From the NCBI GenBank assembly GCA_026724425.1, contig JAIUCV010001277.1:62001-126000 (forward strand): DNA of 64,000 nt, in the 5' to 3' direction. The position numbers and the translations under genes are program-made. Position 1 is the stretch's first letter. Every line of letters begins with the position of its first letter. Below the pieces are notes generated by a model. The model searched no databases and was not told the origin of the DNA. It saw only the letters and a list, made by a program, of their open reading frames with translations. Below, piece by piece: positions 10,310-21,939 of this stretch. Source of the DNA: Erythrophleum ivorense. Its lineage: Eukaryota > Streptophyta > Magnoliopsida > Fabales > Fabaceae.

Positions 10310-10674
10310 ATTTTTTTTTTTTTTTTCGTTTTAAATCCGAAAATTCTGGAAGGCGTATCTGTAAGACCGTGTGGACGTACACCGCCCACAGCCCCTTCTC
10401 GCGAAGCCCCAAGAGTGCTTTAGGTGTCTAAACATCGTTTGTGCCCAAAATAACGACGTTTAGACGCTTTTCCGGGCCATTTTCTACTACGGACTCCGAA
10501 TCAAAGAATACAAAGCGGTATGCTACGTGTTCTTAGGATGCATCCATCATTCCTCTCTTAGAAAGCCCACCCAACAGTCCAGACCGGGCCTAAGCATCAA
10601 GTGGGGCCCACGCCGAATGAGCGTCCAAGATCCTTTTGGGAAATGATATATGCGATTGCGCGTTATATACAAAC

Positions 10675-10793
10675 GGGTGCGATCATACCAGCACTAATGC
10701 ACCGGATCCCATCAGAACTCCGCAGTTAAGCGTGCTTGGGCGAGAGTAGTACTAGGATGGGTGACCTCCCGGGAAGTCCTCGTGTTGCACCCC
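10675..10793 (+). rRNA. 5S rRNA: 5S rRNA copy 23
   Basis: Consensus gene; 17-T run; spacer TTGG. Confidence 0.98.
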
Positions 10794-11159
10794 ATTTTTT
10801 TTTTTTTTTTTCGTTTTAAATCCGAAAATTCTGGAAGGCGTATCTGTAAGACCGTGTGGACGTACACCGCCCACAGCCCCTTCTCGCGAAGCCCCAAGAG
10901 TGCTTTAGGTGTCTAAACATCGTTTGTGCCCAAAATAACGACGTTTAGACGCTTTTCCGGGCCATTTTCTACTACGGACTCCGAATCAAAGAATACAAAG
11001 CGGTATGCTACGTGTTCTTAGGATGCATCCATCTTTCCTCTCTTAGAAAGCCTACCCAACAGTCCGGACCGGGCCTAAGCATCAAGTGGGGCCCACGCCG
11101 AATGAGCGTCCAAGATCCTTTTGGGAAAGGATATATGCGATTGCGCGTTATATACAAAC

Positions 11160-11278
11160 GGGTGCGATCATACCAGCACTAATGCACCGGATCCCATCAG
11201 AACTCCGCAGTTAAGCGTGCTTGGGCGAGAGTAGTACTAGGATGGGTGACCTCCCGGGAAGTCCTCGTGTTGCACCCC
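11160..11278 (+). rRNA. 5S rRNA: 5S rRNA copy 24
   Basis: Consensus gene; 15-T run; spacer TCAT. Confidence 0.98.
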
Positions 11279-11642
11279 ATTTTTTTTTTTTTTTCGTTTT
11301 AAATCCGAAAATTCTGGAAGGCGTATCTGTAAGACCGTGTGGACGTACACCGCCCACAGCCCCTTCTCGCGAAGCCCCAAGAGTGCTTTAGGTGTCTAAA
11401 CATCGTTTGTGCCCAAAATAACGACGTTTAGACGCTTTTCCGGGCCATTTTCTACTACGGACTCCGAATCAAAGAATACAAAGCGGTATGCTACGTGTTC
11501 TTAGGATGCATCCATCTTTCCTCTCTTAGAAAGCCCACCCAACAGTCCAGACCGGGCCTAAGCATCAAGTGGGGCCCACGCCGAATGAGCGTCCAAGATC
11601 CTTTTGGGAAATGATATATGCGATTGCGCGTTATATACAAAC

Positions 11643-11761
11643 GGGTGCGATCATACCAGCACTAATGCACCAGATCCCATCAGAACTCCGCAGTTAAGCG
11701 TGCTTGGGCGAGAGTAGTACTAGGATGGGTGACCTCCCGGGAAGTCCTCGTGTTGCACCCC
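11643..11761 (+). rRNA. 5S rRNA: 5S rRNA copy 25 (G30A)
   Basis: G30A; 16-T run; spacer ACAT with gtgttt. Confidence 0.97.
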
Positions 11762-12126
11762 ATTTTTTTTTTTTTTTTCGTTTTAAATCCGAAAATTCTG
11801 GAAGGCGTATCTGTAAGACCGTGTGGACGTACACCGCCCACAGCCCCTTCTCGCGAAGCCCCAAGAGTGCTTTAGGTGTTTAAACATCGTTTGTGCCCAA
11901 AATAACGACGTTTAGACGCTTTTCCGGGCCATTTTCTACTACGGACTCCGAATCAAAGAATACAAAGCGGTATGCTACGTGTTCTTAGGATGCATCCATC
12001 ATTCCTCTCTTAGAAAGCCCACCCAACAGTCCAGACCGGGCCTAAGCATCAAGTGGGGCCCACGCCGAATGAGCGTCCAAGATCCTTTTGGGAAATGATA
12101 TATGCGATTGCGCGTTATATACAAAC

Positions 12127-12245
12127 GGGTGCGATCATACCAGCACTAATGCACCGGATCCCATCAGAACTCCGCAGTTAAGCGTGCTTGGGCGAGAGTA
12201 GTACTAGGATGGGTGACCTCCCGGGAAGTCCTCGTGTTGCACCCC
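12127..12245 (+). rRNA. 5S rRNA: 5S rRNA copy 26
   Basis: Consensus gene; 17-T run; spacer TTGG with aattacg. Differs from copies 9 and 15 at site 3 only. Confidence 0.98.
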
Positions 12246-12611
12246 ATTTTTTTTTTTTTTTTTCGTTTTAAATCCGAAAATTCTGGAAGGCGTATCTGTA
12301 AGACCGTGTGGACGTACACCGCCCACAGCCCCTTCTCGCGAAGCCCCAAGAGTGCTTTAGGTGTCTAAACATCGTTTGTGCCCAAAATTACGACGTTTAG
12401 ACGCTTTTCCGGGCCATTTTCTACTACGGACTCCGAATCAAAGAATACAAAGCGGTATGCTACGTGTTCTTAGGATGCATCCATCTTTCCTCTCTTAGAA
12501 AGCCTACCCAACAGTCCGGACCGGGCCTAAGCATCAAGTGGGGCCCACGCCGAATGAGCGTCCAAGATCCTTTTGGGAAAGGATATATGCGATTGCGCGT
12601 TATATACAAAC

Positions 12612-12730
12612 GGGTGCGATCATACCAGCACTAATGCACCGGATCCCATCAGAACTCCGCAGTTAAGCGTGCTTGGGCGAGAGTAGTACTAGGATGGGTG
12701 ACCTCCCGGGAAGTCCTCGTGTTGCACCCC
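12612..12730 (+). rRNA. 5S rRNA: 5S rRNA copy 27
   Basis: Consensus gene; 18-T run; spacer TTGG with a private marker (cttttgcggg for cttttccggg) shared only with copy 31. Confidence 0.98.
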
Positions 12731-13097
12731 ATTTTTTTTTTTTTTTTTTCGTTTTAAATCCGAAAATTCTGGAAGGCGTATCTGTAAGACCGTGTGGACG
12801 TACACCGCCCACAGCCCCTTCTCGCGAAGCCCCAAGAGTGCTTTAGGTGTCTAAACATCGTTTGTGCCCAAAATAACGACGTTTAGACGCTTTTGCGGGC
12901 CATTTTCTACTACGGACTCCGAATCAAAGAATACAAAGCGGTATGCTACGTGTTCTTAGGATGCATCCATCTTTCCTCTCTTAGAAAGCCTACCCAACAG
13001 TCCGGACCGGGCCTAAGCATCAAGTGGGGCCCACGCCGAATGAGCGTCCAAGATCCTTTTGGGAAAGGATATATGCGATTGCGCGTTATATACAAAC

Positions 13098-13216
13098 GGG
13101 TGCGATCATACCAGCACTAATGCACCGGATCCCATCAGAACTCCGCAGTTAAGCGTGCTTGGGCGAGAGTAGTACTAGGATGGGTGACCTCCCGGGAAGT
13201 CCTCGTGTTGCACCCC
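13098..13216 (+). rRNA. 5S rRNA: 5S rRNA copy 28
   Basis: Consensus gene; 18-T run; spacer TCAT. Confidence 0.98.
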
Positions 13217-13583
13217 ATTTTTTTTTTTTTTTTTTCGTTTTAAATCCGAAAATTCTGGAAGGCGTATCTGTAAGACCGTGTGGACGTACACCGCCCACAG
13301 CCCCTTCTCGCGAAGCCCCAAGAGTGCTTTAGGTGTCTAAACATCGTTTGTGCCCAAAATAACGACGTTTAGACGCTTTTCCGGGCCATTTTCTACTACG
13401 GACTCCGAATCAAAGAATACAAAGCGGTATGCTACGTGTTCTTAGGATGCATCCATCTTTCCTCTCTTAGAAAGCCCACCCAACAGTCCAGACCGGGCCT
13501 AAGCATCAAGTGGGGCCCACGCCGAATGAGCGTCCAAGATCCTTTTGGGAAATGATATATGCGATTGCGCGTTATATACAAAC

Positions 13584-13702
13584 GGGTGCGATCATACCAG
13601 CACTAATGCACCAGATCCCATCAGAACTCCGCAGTTAAGCGTGCTTGGGCGAGAGTAGTACTAGGATGGGTGACCTCCCGGGAAGTCCTCGTGTTGCACC
13701 CC
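13584..13702 (+). rRNA. 5S rRNA: 5S rRNA copy 29 (G30A)
   Basis: G30A; 16-T run; spacer ACAT with gtgttt. Confidence 0.97.
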
Positions 13703-14067
13703 ATTTTTTTTTTTTTTTTCGTTTTAAATCCGAAAATTCTGGAAGGCGTATCTGTAAGACCGTGTGGACGTACACCGCCCACAGCCCCTTCTCGCGAAGC
13801 CCCAAGAGTGCTTTAGGTGTTTAAACATCGTTTGTGCCCAAAATAACGACGTTTAGACGCTTTTCCGGGCCATTTTCTACTACGGACTCCGAATCAAAGA
13901 ATACAAAGCGGTATGCTACGTGTTCTTAGGATGCATCCATCATTCCTCTCTTAGAAAGCCCACCCAACAGTCCAGACCGGGCCTAAGCATCAAGTGGGGC
14001 CCACGCCGAATGAGCGTCCAAGATCCTTTTGGGAAATGATATATGCGATTGCGCGTTATATACAAAC

Positions 14068-14186
14068 GGGTGCGATCATACCAGCACTAATGCACCGGAT
14101 CCCATCAGAACTCCGCAGTTAAGCGTGCTTGGGCGAGAGTAGTACTAGGATGGGTGACCTCCCGGGAAGTCCTCGTGTTGCACCCC
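14068..14186 (+). rRNA. 5S rRNA: 5S rRNA copy 30
   Basis: Consensus gene; 17-T run; spacer TTGG with aattacg. Confidence 0.98.
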
Positions 14187-14552
14187 ATTTTTTTTTTTTT
14201 TTTTCGTTTTAAATCCGAAAATTCTGGAAGGCGTATCTGTAAGACCGTGTGGACGTACACCGCCCACAGCCCCTTCTCGCGAAGCCCCAAGAGTGCTTTA
14301 GGTGTCTAAACATCGTTTGTGCCCAAAATTACGACGTTTAGACGCTTTTCCGGGCCATTTTCTACTACGGACTCCGAATCAAAGAATACAAAGCGGTATG
14401 CTACGTGTTCTTAGGATGCATCCATCTTTCCTCTCTTAGAAAGCCTACCCAACAGTCCGGACCGGGCCTAAGCATCAAGTGGGGCCCACGCCGAATGAGC
14501 GTCCAAGATCCTTTTGGGAAAGGATATATGCGATTGCGCGTTATATACAAAC

Positions 14553-14671
14553 GGGTGCGATCATACCAGCACTAATGCACCGGATCCCATCAGAACTCCG
14601 CAGTTAAGCGTGCTTGGGCGAGAGTAGTACTAGGATGGGTGACCTCCCGGGAAGTCCTCGTGTTGCACCCC
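14553..14671 (+). rRNA. 5S rRNA: 5S rRNA copy 31
   Basis: Consensus gene; 18-T run; spacer TTGG with the cttttgcggg marker of copy 27. Confidence 0.98.
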
Positions 14672-15038
14672 ATTTTTTTTTTTTTTTTTTCGTTTTAAAT
14701 CCGAAAATTCTGGAAGGCGTATCTGTAAGACCGTGTGGACGTACACCGCCCACAGCCCCTTCTCGCGAAGCCCCAAGAGTGCTTTAGGTGTCTAAACATC
14801 GTTTGTGCCCAAAATAACGACGTTTAGACGCTTTTGCGGGCCATTTTCTACTACGGACTCCGAATCAAAGAATACAAAGCGGTATGCTACGTGTTCTTAG
14901 GATGCATCCATCTTTCCTCTCTTAGAAAGCCTACCCAACAGTCCGGACCGGGCCTAAGCATCAAGTGGGGCCCACGCCGAATGAGCGTCCAAGATCCTTT
15001 TGGGAAAGGATATATGCGATTGCGCGTTATATACAAAC

Positions 15039-15157
15039 GGGTGCGATCATACCAGCACTAATGCACCGGATCCCATCAGAACTCCGCAGTTAAGCGTGCT
15101 TGGGCGAGAGTAGTACTAGGATGGGTGACCTCCCGGGAAGTCCTCGTGTTGCACCCC
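15039..15157 (+). rRNA. 5S rRNA: 5S rRNA copy 32
   Basis: Consensus gene; 18-T run; spacer TTAG. Confidence 0.98.
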
Positions 15158-15524
15158 ATTTTTTTTTTTTTTTTTTCGTTTTAAATCCGAAAATTCTGGA
15201 AGGCGTATCTGTAAGACCGTGTGGACGTACACCGCCCACAGCCCCTTCTCGCGAAGCCCCAAGAGTGCTTTAGGTGTCTAAACATCGTTTGTGCCCAAAA
15301 TAACGACGTTTAGACGCTTTTCCGGGCCATTTTCTACTACGGACTCCGAATCAAAGAATACAAAGCGGTATGCTACGTGTTCTTAGGATGCATCCATCTT
15401 TCCTCTCTTAGAAAGCCTACCCAACAGTCCAGACCGGGCCTAAGCATCAAGTGGGGCCCACGCCGAATGAGCGTCCAAGATCCTTTTGGGAAAGGATATA
15501 TGCGATTGCGCGTTATATACAAAC

Positions 15525-15643
15525 GGGTGCGATCATACCAGCACTAATGCACCGGATCCCATCAGAACTCCGCAGTTAAGCGTGCTTGGGCGAGAGTAGT
15601 ACTAGGATGGGTGACCTCCCGGGAAGTCCTCGTGTTGCACCCC
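15525..15643 (+). rRNA. 5S rRNA: 5S rRNA copy 33
   Basis: Consensus gene; 16-T run; spacer ACAT with a private G-to-T just after the inverted repeat (gtttagactc). Confidence 0.98.
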
Positions 15644-16008
15644 ATTTTTTTTTTTTTTTTCGTTTTAAATCCGAAAATTCTGGAAGGCGTATCTGTAAGA
15701 CCGTGTGGACGTACACCGCCCACAGCCCCTTCTCGCGAAGCCCCAAGAGTGCTTTAGGTGTCTAAACATCGTTTGTGCCCAAAATAACGACGTTTAGACT
15801 CTTTTCCGGGCCATTTTCTACTACGGACTCCGAATCAAAGAATACAAAGCGGTATGCTACGTGTTCTTAGGATGCATCCATCATTCCTCTCTTAGAAAGC
15901 CCACCCAACAGTCCAGACCGGGCCTAAGCATCAAGTGGGGCCCACGCCGAATGAGCGTCCAAGATCCTTTTGGGAAATGATATATGCGATTGCGCGTTAT
16001 ATACAAAC

Positions 16009-16127
16009 GGGTGCGATCATACCAGCACTAATGCACCGGATCCCATCAGAACTCCGCAGTTAAGCGTGCTTGGGCGAGAGTAGTACTAGGATGGGTGACC
16101 TCCCGGGAAGTCCTCGTGTTGCACCCC
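16009..16127 (+). rRNA. 5S rRNA: 5S rRNA copy 34
   Basis: Consensus gene; 17-T run; spacer TTGG. Confidence 0.98.
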
Positions 16128-16493
16128 ATTTTTTTTTTTTTTTTTCGTTTTAAATCCGAAAATTCTGGAAGGCGTATCTGTAAGACCGTGTGGACGTACA
16201 CCGCCCACAGCCCCTTCTCGCGAAGCCCCAAGAGTGCTTTAGGTGTCTAAACATCGTTTGTGCCCAAAATAACGACGTTTAGACGCTTTTCCGGGCCATT
16301 TTCTACTACGGACTCCGAATCAAAGAATACAAAGCGGTATGCTACGTGTTCTTAGGATGCATCCATCTTTCCTCTCTTAGAAAGCCTACCCAACAGTCCG
16401 GACCGGGCCTAAGCATCAAGTGGGGCCCACGCCGAATGAGCGTCCAAGATCCTTTTGGGAAAGGATATATGCGATTGCGCGTTATATACAAAC

Positions 16494-16612
16494 GGGTGCG
16501 ATCATACCAGCACTAATGCACCGGATCCCATCAGAACTCCGCAGTTAAGCGTGCTTGGGCGAGAGTAGTACTAGGATGGGTGACCTCCCGGGAAGTCCTC
16601 GTGTTGCACCCC
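16494..16612 (+). rRNA. 5S rRNA: 5S rRNA copy 35
   Basis: Consensus gene; 15-T run; spacer TCAT. Confidence 0.98.
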
Positions 16613-16976
16613 ATTTTTTTTTTTTTTTCGTTTTAAATCCGAAAATTCTGGAAGGCGTATCTGTAAGACCGTGTGGACGTACACCGCCCACAGCCCCTTC
16701 TCGCGAAGCCCCAAGAGTGCTTTAGGTGTCTAAACATCGTTTGTGCCCAAAATAACGACGTTTAGACGCTTTTCCGGGCCATTTTCTACTACGGACTCCG
16801 AATCAAAGAATACAAAGCGGTATGCTACGTGTTCTTAGGATGCATCCATCTTTCCTCTCTTAGAAAGCCCACCCAACAGTCCAGACCGGGCCTAAGCATC
16901 AAGTGGGGCCCACGCCGAATGAGCGTCCAAGATCCTTTTGGGAAATGATATATGCGATTGCGCGTTATATACAAAC

Positions 16977-17095
16977 GGGTGCGATCATACCAGCACTAAT
17001 GCACCAGATCCCATCAGAACTCCGCAGTTAAGCGTGCTTGGGCGAGAGTAGTACTAGGATGGGTGACCTCCCGGGAAGTCCTCGTGTTGCACCCC
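16977..17095 (+). rRNA. 5S rRNA: 5S rRNA copy 36 (G30A)
   Basis: G30A; 16-T run; spacer ACAT with gtgttt. Confidence 0.97.
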
Positions 17096-17460
17096 ATTTT
17101 TTTTTTTTTTTTCGTTTTAAATCCGAAAATTCTGGAAGGCGTATCTGTAAGACCGTGTGGACGTACACCGCCCACAGCCCCTTCTCGCGAAGCCCCAAGA
17201 GTGCTTTAGGTGTTTAAACATCGTTTGTGCCCAAAATAACGACGTTTAGACGCTTTTCCGGGCCATTTTCTACTACGGACTCCGAATCAAAGAATACAAA
17301 GCGGTATGCTACGTGTTCTTAGGATGCATCCATCATTCCTCTCTTAGAAAGCCCACCCAACAGTCCAGACCGGGCCTAAGCATCAAGTGGGGCCCACGCC
17401 GAATGAGCGTCCAAGATCCTTTTGGGAAATGATATATGCGATTGCGCGTTATATACAAAC

Positions 17461-17579
17461 GGGTGCGATCATACCAGCACTAATGCACCAGATCCCATCA
17501 GAACTCCGCAGTTAAGCGTGCTTGGGCGAGAGTAGTACTAGGATGGGTGACCTCCCGGGAAGTCCTCGTGTTGCACCCC
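17461..17579 (+). rRNA. 5S rRNA: 5S rRNA copy 37 (G30A)
   Basis: G30A; 16-T run; gtgttt marker but spacer ends TTGG, so this unit looks like a hybrid of a G30A unit and a TTGG unit. Confidence 0.97.
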
Positions 17580-17944
17580 ATTTTTTTTTTTTTTTTCGTT
17601 TTAAATCCGAAAATTCTGGAAGGCGTATCTGTAAGACCGTGTGGACGTACACCGCCCACAGCCCCTTCTCGCGAAGCCCCAAGAGTGCTTTAGGTGTTTA
17701 AACATCGTTTGTGCCCAAAATAACGACGTTTAGACGCTTTTCCGGGCCATTTTCTACTACGGACTCCGAATCAAAGAATACAAAGCGGTATGCTACGTGT
17801 TCTTAGGATGCATCCATCTTTCCTCTCTTAGAAAGCCTACCCAACAGTCCGGACCGGGCCTAAGCATCAAGTGGGGCCCACGCCGAATGAGCGTCCAAGA
17901 TCCTTTTGGGAAAGGATATATGCGATTGCGCGTTATATACAAAC

Positions 17945-18063
17945 GGGTGCGATCATACCAGCACTAATGCACCGGATCCCATCAGAACTCCGCAGTTAAG
18001 CGTGCTTGGGCGAGAGTAGTACTAGGATGGGTGACCTCCCGGGAAGTCCTCGTGTTGCACCCC
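17945..18063 (+). rRNA. 5S rRNA: 5S rRNA copy 38
   Basis: Consensus gene; 16-T run; spacer TTGG. Confidence 0.98.
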
Positions 18064-18428
18064 ATTTTTTTTTTTTTTTTCGTTTTAAATCCGAAAATTC
18101 TGGAAGGCGTATCTGTAAGACCGTGTGGACGTACACCGCCCACAGCCCCTTCTCGCGAAGCCCCAAGAGTGCTTTAGGTGTCTAAACATCGTTTGTGCCC
18201 AAAATAACGACGTTTAGACGCTTTTCCGGGCCATTTTCTACTACGGACTCCGAATCAAAGAATACAAAGCGGTATGCTACGTGTTCTTAGGATGCATCCA
18301 TCTTTCCTCTCTTAGAAAGCCTACCCAACAGTCCGGACCGGGCCTAAGCATCAAGTGGGGCCCACGCCGAATGAGCGTCCAAGATCCTTTTGGGAAAGGA
18401 TATATGCGATTGCGCGTTATATACAAAC

Positions 18429-18547
18429 GGGTGCGATCATACCAGCACTAATGCACCGGATCCCATCAGAACTCCGCAGTTAAGCGTGCTTGGGCGAGAG
18501 TAGTACTAGGATGGGTGACCTCCCGGGAAGTCCTCGTGTTGCACCCC
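18429..18547 (+). rRNA. 5S rRNA: 5S rRNA copy 39
   Basis: Consensus gene; 15-T run; spacer TCAT, the last copy with this haplotype. Confidence 0.98.
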
Positions 18548-18911
18548 ATTTTTTTTTTTTTTTCGTTTTAAATCCGAAAATTCTGGAAGGCGTATCTGTA
18601 AGACCGTGTGGACGTACACCGCCCACAGCCCCTTCTCGCGAAGCCCCAAGAGTGCTTTAGGTGTCTAAACATCGTTTGTGCCCAAAATAACGACGTTTAG
18701 ACGCTTTTCCGGGCCATTTTCTACTACGGACTCCGAATCAAAGAATACAAAGCGGTATGCTACGTGTTCTTAGGATGCATCCATCTTTCCTCTCTTAGAA
18801 AGCCCACCCAACAGTCCAGACCGGGCCTAAGCATCAAGTGGGGCCCACGCCGAATGAGCGTCCAAGATCCTTTTGGGAAATGATATATGCGATTGCGCGT
18901 TATATACAAAC

Positions 18912-19030
18912 GGGTGCGATCATACCAGCACTAATGCACCAGATCCCATCAGAACTCCGCAGTTAAGCGTGCTTGGGCGAGAGTAGTACTAGGATGGGTG
19001 ACCTCCCGGGAAGTCCTCGTGTTGCACCCC
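18912..19030 (+). rRNA. 5S rRNA: 5S rRNA copy 40 (G30A)
   Basis: The last G30A gene in the window; 16-T run; spacer ACAT with gtgttt. Confidence 0.97.
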
Positions 19031-19395
19031 ATTTTTTTTTTTTTTTTCGTTTTAAATCCGAAAATTCTGGAAGGCGTATCTGTAAGACCGTGTGGACGTA
19101 CACCGCCCACAGCCCCTTCTCGCGAAGCCCCAAGAGTGCTTTAGGTGTTTAAACATCGTTTGTGCCCAAAATAACGACGTTTAGACGCTTTTCCGGGCCA
19201 TTTTCTACTACGGACTCCGAATCAAAGAATACAAAGCGGTATGCTACGTGTTCTTAGGATGCATCCATCATTCCTCTCTTAGAAAGCCCACCCAACAGTC
19301 CAGACCGGGCCTAAGCATCAAGTGGGGCCCACGCCGAATGAGCGTCCAAGATCCTTTTGGGAAATGATATATGCGATTGCGCGTTATATACAAAC

Positions 19396-19514
19396 GGGTG
19401 CGATCATACCAGCACTAATGCACCGGATCCCATCAGAACTCCGCAGTTAAGCGTGCTTGGGCGAGAGTAGTACTAGGATGGGTGACCTCCCGGGAAGTCC
19501 TCGTGTTGCACCCC
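19396..19514 (+). rRNA. 5S rRNA: 5S rRNA copy 41
   Basis: Consensus gene; 17-T run; spacer TTGG. Confidence 0.98.
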
Positions 19515-19880
19515 ATTTTTTTTTTTTTTTTTCGTTTTAAATCCGAAAATTCTGGAAGGCGTATCTGTAAGACCGTGTGGACGTACACCGCCCACAGCCC
19601 CTTCTCGCGAAGCCCCAAGAGTGCTTTAGGTGTCTAAACATCGTTTGTGCCCAAAATAACGACGTTTAGACGCTTTTCCGGGCCATTTTCTACTACGGAC
19701 TCCGAATCAAAGAATACAAAGCGGTATGCTACGTGTTCTTAGGATGCATCCATCTTTCCTCTCTTAGAAAGCCTACCCAACAGTCCGGACCGGGCCTAAG
19801 CATCAAGTGGGGCCCACGCCGAATGAGCGTCCAAGATCCTTTTGGGAAAGGATATATGCGATTGCGCGTTATATACAAAC

Positions 19881-19999
19881 GGGTGCGATCATACCAGCAC
19901 TAATGCACCGGATCCCATCAGAACTCCGCAGTTAAGCGTGCTTGGGCGAGAGTAGTACTAGGATGGGTGACCTCCCGGGAAGTCCTCGTGTTGCACCCC
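19881..19999 (+). rRNA. 5S rRNA: 5S rRNA copy 42
   Basis: Consensus gene; 18-T run; spacer TTAG. Confidence 0.98.
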
Positions 20000-20366
20000 A
20001 TTTTTTTTTTTTTTTTTTCGTTTTAAATCCGAAAATTCTGGAAGGCGTATCTGTAAGACCGTGTGGACGTACACCGCCCACAGCCCCTTCTCGCGAAGCC
20101 CCAAGAGTGCTTTAGGTGTCTAAACATCGTTTGTGCCCAAAATAACGACGTTTAGACGCTTTTCCGGGCCATTTTCTACTACGGACTCCGAATCAAAGAA
20201 TACAAAGCGGTATGCTACGTGTTCTTAGGATGCATCCATCTTTCCTCTCTTAGAAAGCCTACCCAACAGTCCAGACCGGGCCTAAGCATCAAGTGGGGCC
20301 CACGCCGAATGAGCGTCCAAGATCCTTTTGGGAAAGGATATATGCGATTGCGCGTTATATACAAAC

Positions 20367-20485
20367 GGGTGCGATCATACCAGCACTAATGCACCGGATC
20401 CCATCAGAACTCCGCAGTTAAGCGTGCTTGGGCGAGAGTAGTACTAGGATGGGTGACCTCCCGGGAAGTCCTCGTGTTGCACCCC
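20367..20485 (+). rRNA. 5S rRNA: 5S rRNA copy 43
   Basis: Consensus gene; 16-T run; spacer ACAT. Confidence 0.98.
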
Positions 20486-20850
20486 ATTTTTTTTTTTTTT
20501 TTCGTTTTAAATCCGAAAATTCTGGAAGGCGTATCTGTAAGACCGTGTGGACGTACACCGCCCACAGCCCCTTCTCGCGAAGCCCCAAGAGTGCTTTAGG
20601 TGTCTAAACATCGTTTGTGCCCAAAATAACGACGTTTAGACGCTTTTCCGGGCCATTTTCTACTACGGACTCCGAATCAAAGAATACAAAGCGGTATGCT
20701 ACGTGTTCTTAGGATGCATCCATCATTCCTCTCTTAGAAAGCCCACCCAACAGTCCAGACCGGGCCTAAGCATCAAGTGGGGCCCACGCCGAATGAGCGT
20801 CCAAGATCCTTTTGGGAAATGATATATGCGATTGCGCGTTATATACAAAC

Positions 20851-20969
20851 GGGTGCGATCATACCAGCACTAATGCACCGGATCCCATCAGAACTCCGCA
20901 GTTAAGCGTGCTTGGGCGAGAGTAGTACTAGGATGGGTGACCTCCCGGGAAGTCCTCGTGTTGCACCCC
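20851..20969 (+). rRNA. 5S rRNA: 5S rRNA copy 44
   Basis: Consensus gene; 16-T run; spacer TTGG. Confidence 0.98.
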
Positions 20970-21334
20970 ATTTTTTTTTTTTTTTTCGTTTTAAATCCGA
21001 AAATTCTGGAAGGCGTATCTGTAAGACCGTGTGGACGTACACCGCCCACAGCCCCTTCTCGCGAAGCCCCAAGAGTGCTTTAGGTGTCTAAACATCGTTT
21101 GTGCCCAAAATAACGACGTTTAGACGCTTTTCCGGGCCATTTTCTACTACGGACTCCGAATCAAAGAATACAAAGCGGTATGCTACGTGTTCTTAGGATG
21201 CATCCATCTTTCCTCTCTTAGAAAGCCTACCCAACAGTCCGGACCGGGCCTAAGCATCAAGTGGGGCCCACGCCGAATGAGCGTCCAAGATCCTTTTGGG
21301 AAAGGATATATGCGATTGCGCGTTATATACAAAC

Positions 21335-21453
21335 GGGTGCGATCATACCAGCACTAATGCACCGGATCCCATCAGAACTCCGCAGTTAAGCGTGCTTGGG
21401 CGAGAGTAGTACTAGGATGGGTGACCTCCCGGGAAGTCCTCGTGTTGCACCCC
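21335..21453 (+). rRNA. 5S rRNA: 5S rRNA copy 45
   Basis: Consensus gene, yet the spacer has gtgttt with ACAT, which elsewhere follows G30A genes; 18-T run. Confidence 0.98.
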
Positions 21454-21820
21454 ATTTTTTTTTTTTTTTTTTCGTTTTAAATCCGAAAATTCTGGAAGGC
21501 GTATCTGTAAGACCGTGTGGACGTACACCGCCCACAGCCCCTTCTCGCGAAGCCCCAAGAGTGCTTTAGGTGTTTAAACATCGTTTGTGCCCAAAATAAC
21601 GACGTTTAGACGCTTTTCCGGGCCATTTTCTACTACGGACTCCGAATCAAAGAATACAAAGCGGTATGCTACGTGTTCTTAGGATGCATCCATCATTCCT
21701 CTCTTAGAAAGCCCACCCAACAGTCCAGACCGGGCCTAAGCATCAAGTGGGGCCCACGCCGAATGAGCGTCCAAGATCCTTTTGGGAAATGATATATGCG
21801 ATTGCGCGTTATATACAAAC

Positions 21821-21939
21821 GGGTGCGATCATACCAGCACTAATGCACCGGATCCCATCAGAACTCCGCAGTTAAGCGTGCTTGGGCGAGAGTAGTACTA
21901 GGATGGGTGACCTCCCGGGAAGTCCTCGTGTTGCACCCC
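21821..21939 (+). rRNA. 5S rRNA: 5S rRNA copy 46
   Basis: Consensus gene; 17-T run. The following spacer is rearranged and makes the only short unit (476 bp). Confidence 0.98.

Larger units (their letters stand above)
8252..12611 (+). repeat. Nine-unit segment A, second copy (units 18-26)
   Basis: Matches units 1-9. The match ends inside the spacer of unit 26, after aattacg and before or at site 3, where unit 9 has A and unit 26 has G. Confidence 0.88.
11160..13097 (+). repeat. Four-unit repeat, first copy (units 24-27)
   Basis: TCAT, G30A/gtgttt, aattacg, cttttgcggg: all four markers recur in units 28-31 at 1941 bp (1938 for the first unit, which has a shorter T-run). Confidence 0.92.
13098..15038 (+). 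repeat. Four-unit repeat, second copy (units 28-31)
   Basis: Tandem copy of units 24-27. The private cttttgcggg marker, seen in no other units, supports a recent origin. Confidence 0.92.
15039..17460 (+). repeat. Five-unit block (units 32-36) matching units 21-25
   Basis: TTAG/18T, ACAT/16T, TTGG/17T, TCAT/15T, G30A/16T agree in haplotype and T-run with units 21-25, offset exactly 5334 bp in all five. Units 4-8 show the same order. Confidence 0.88.
19396..21334 (+). repeat. Four-unit block (units 41-44), first copy
   Basis: TTGG, TTAG, ACAT, TTGG, repeated in units 48-51 seven units (about 3394 bp) further on. Confidence 0.75.

Noticed and set aside
12893..13120. Plus-strand frames of 60-141 residues (for example 12893-13120, 57416-57742, 60485-60910)
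   Set aside because: They arise from single-base changes or indels that shift spacer frames, and they cross 5S genes or terminators. The longest lie in the indel-rich zones. They are not conserved from unit to unit.
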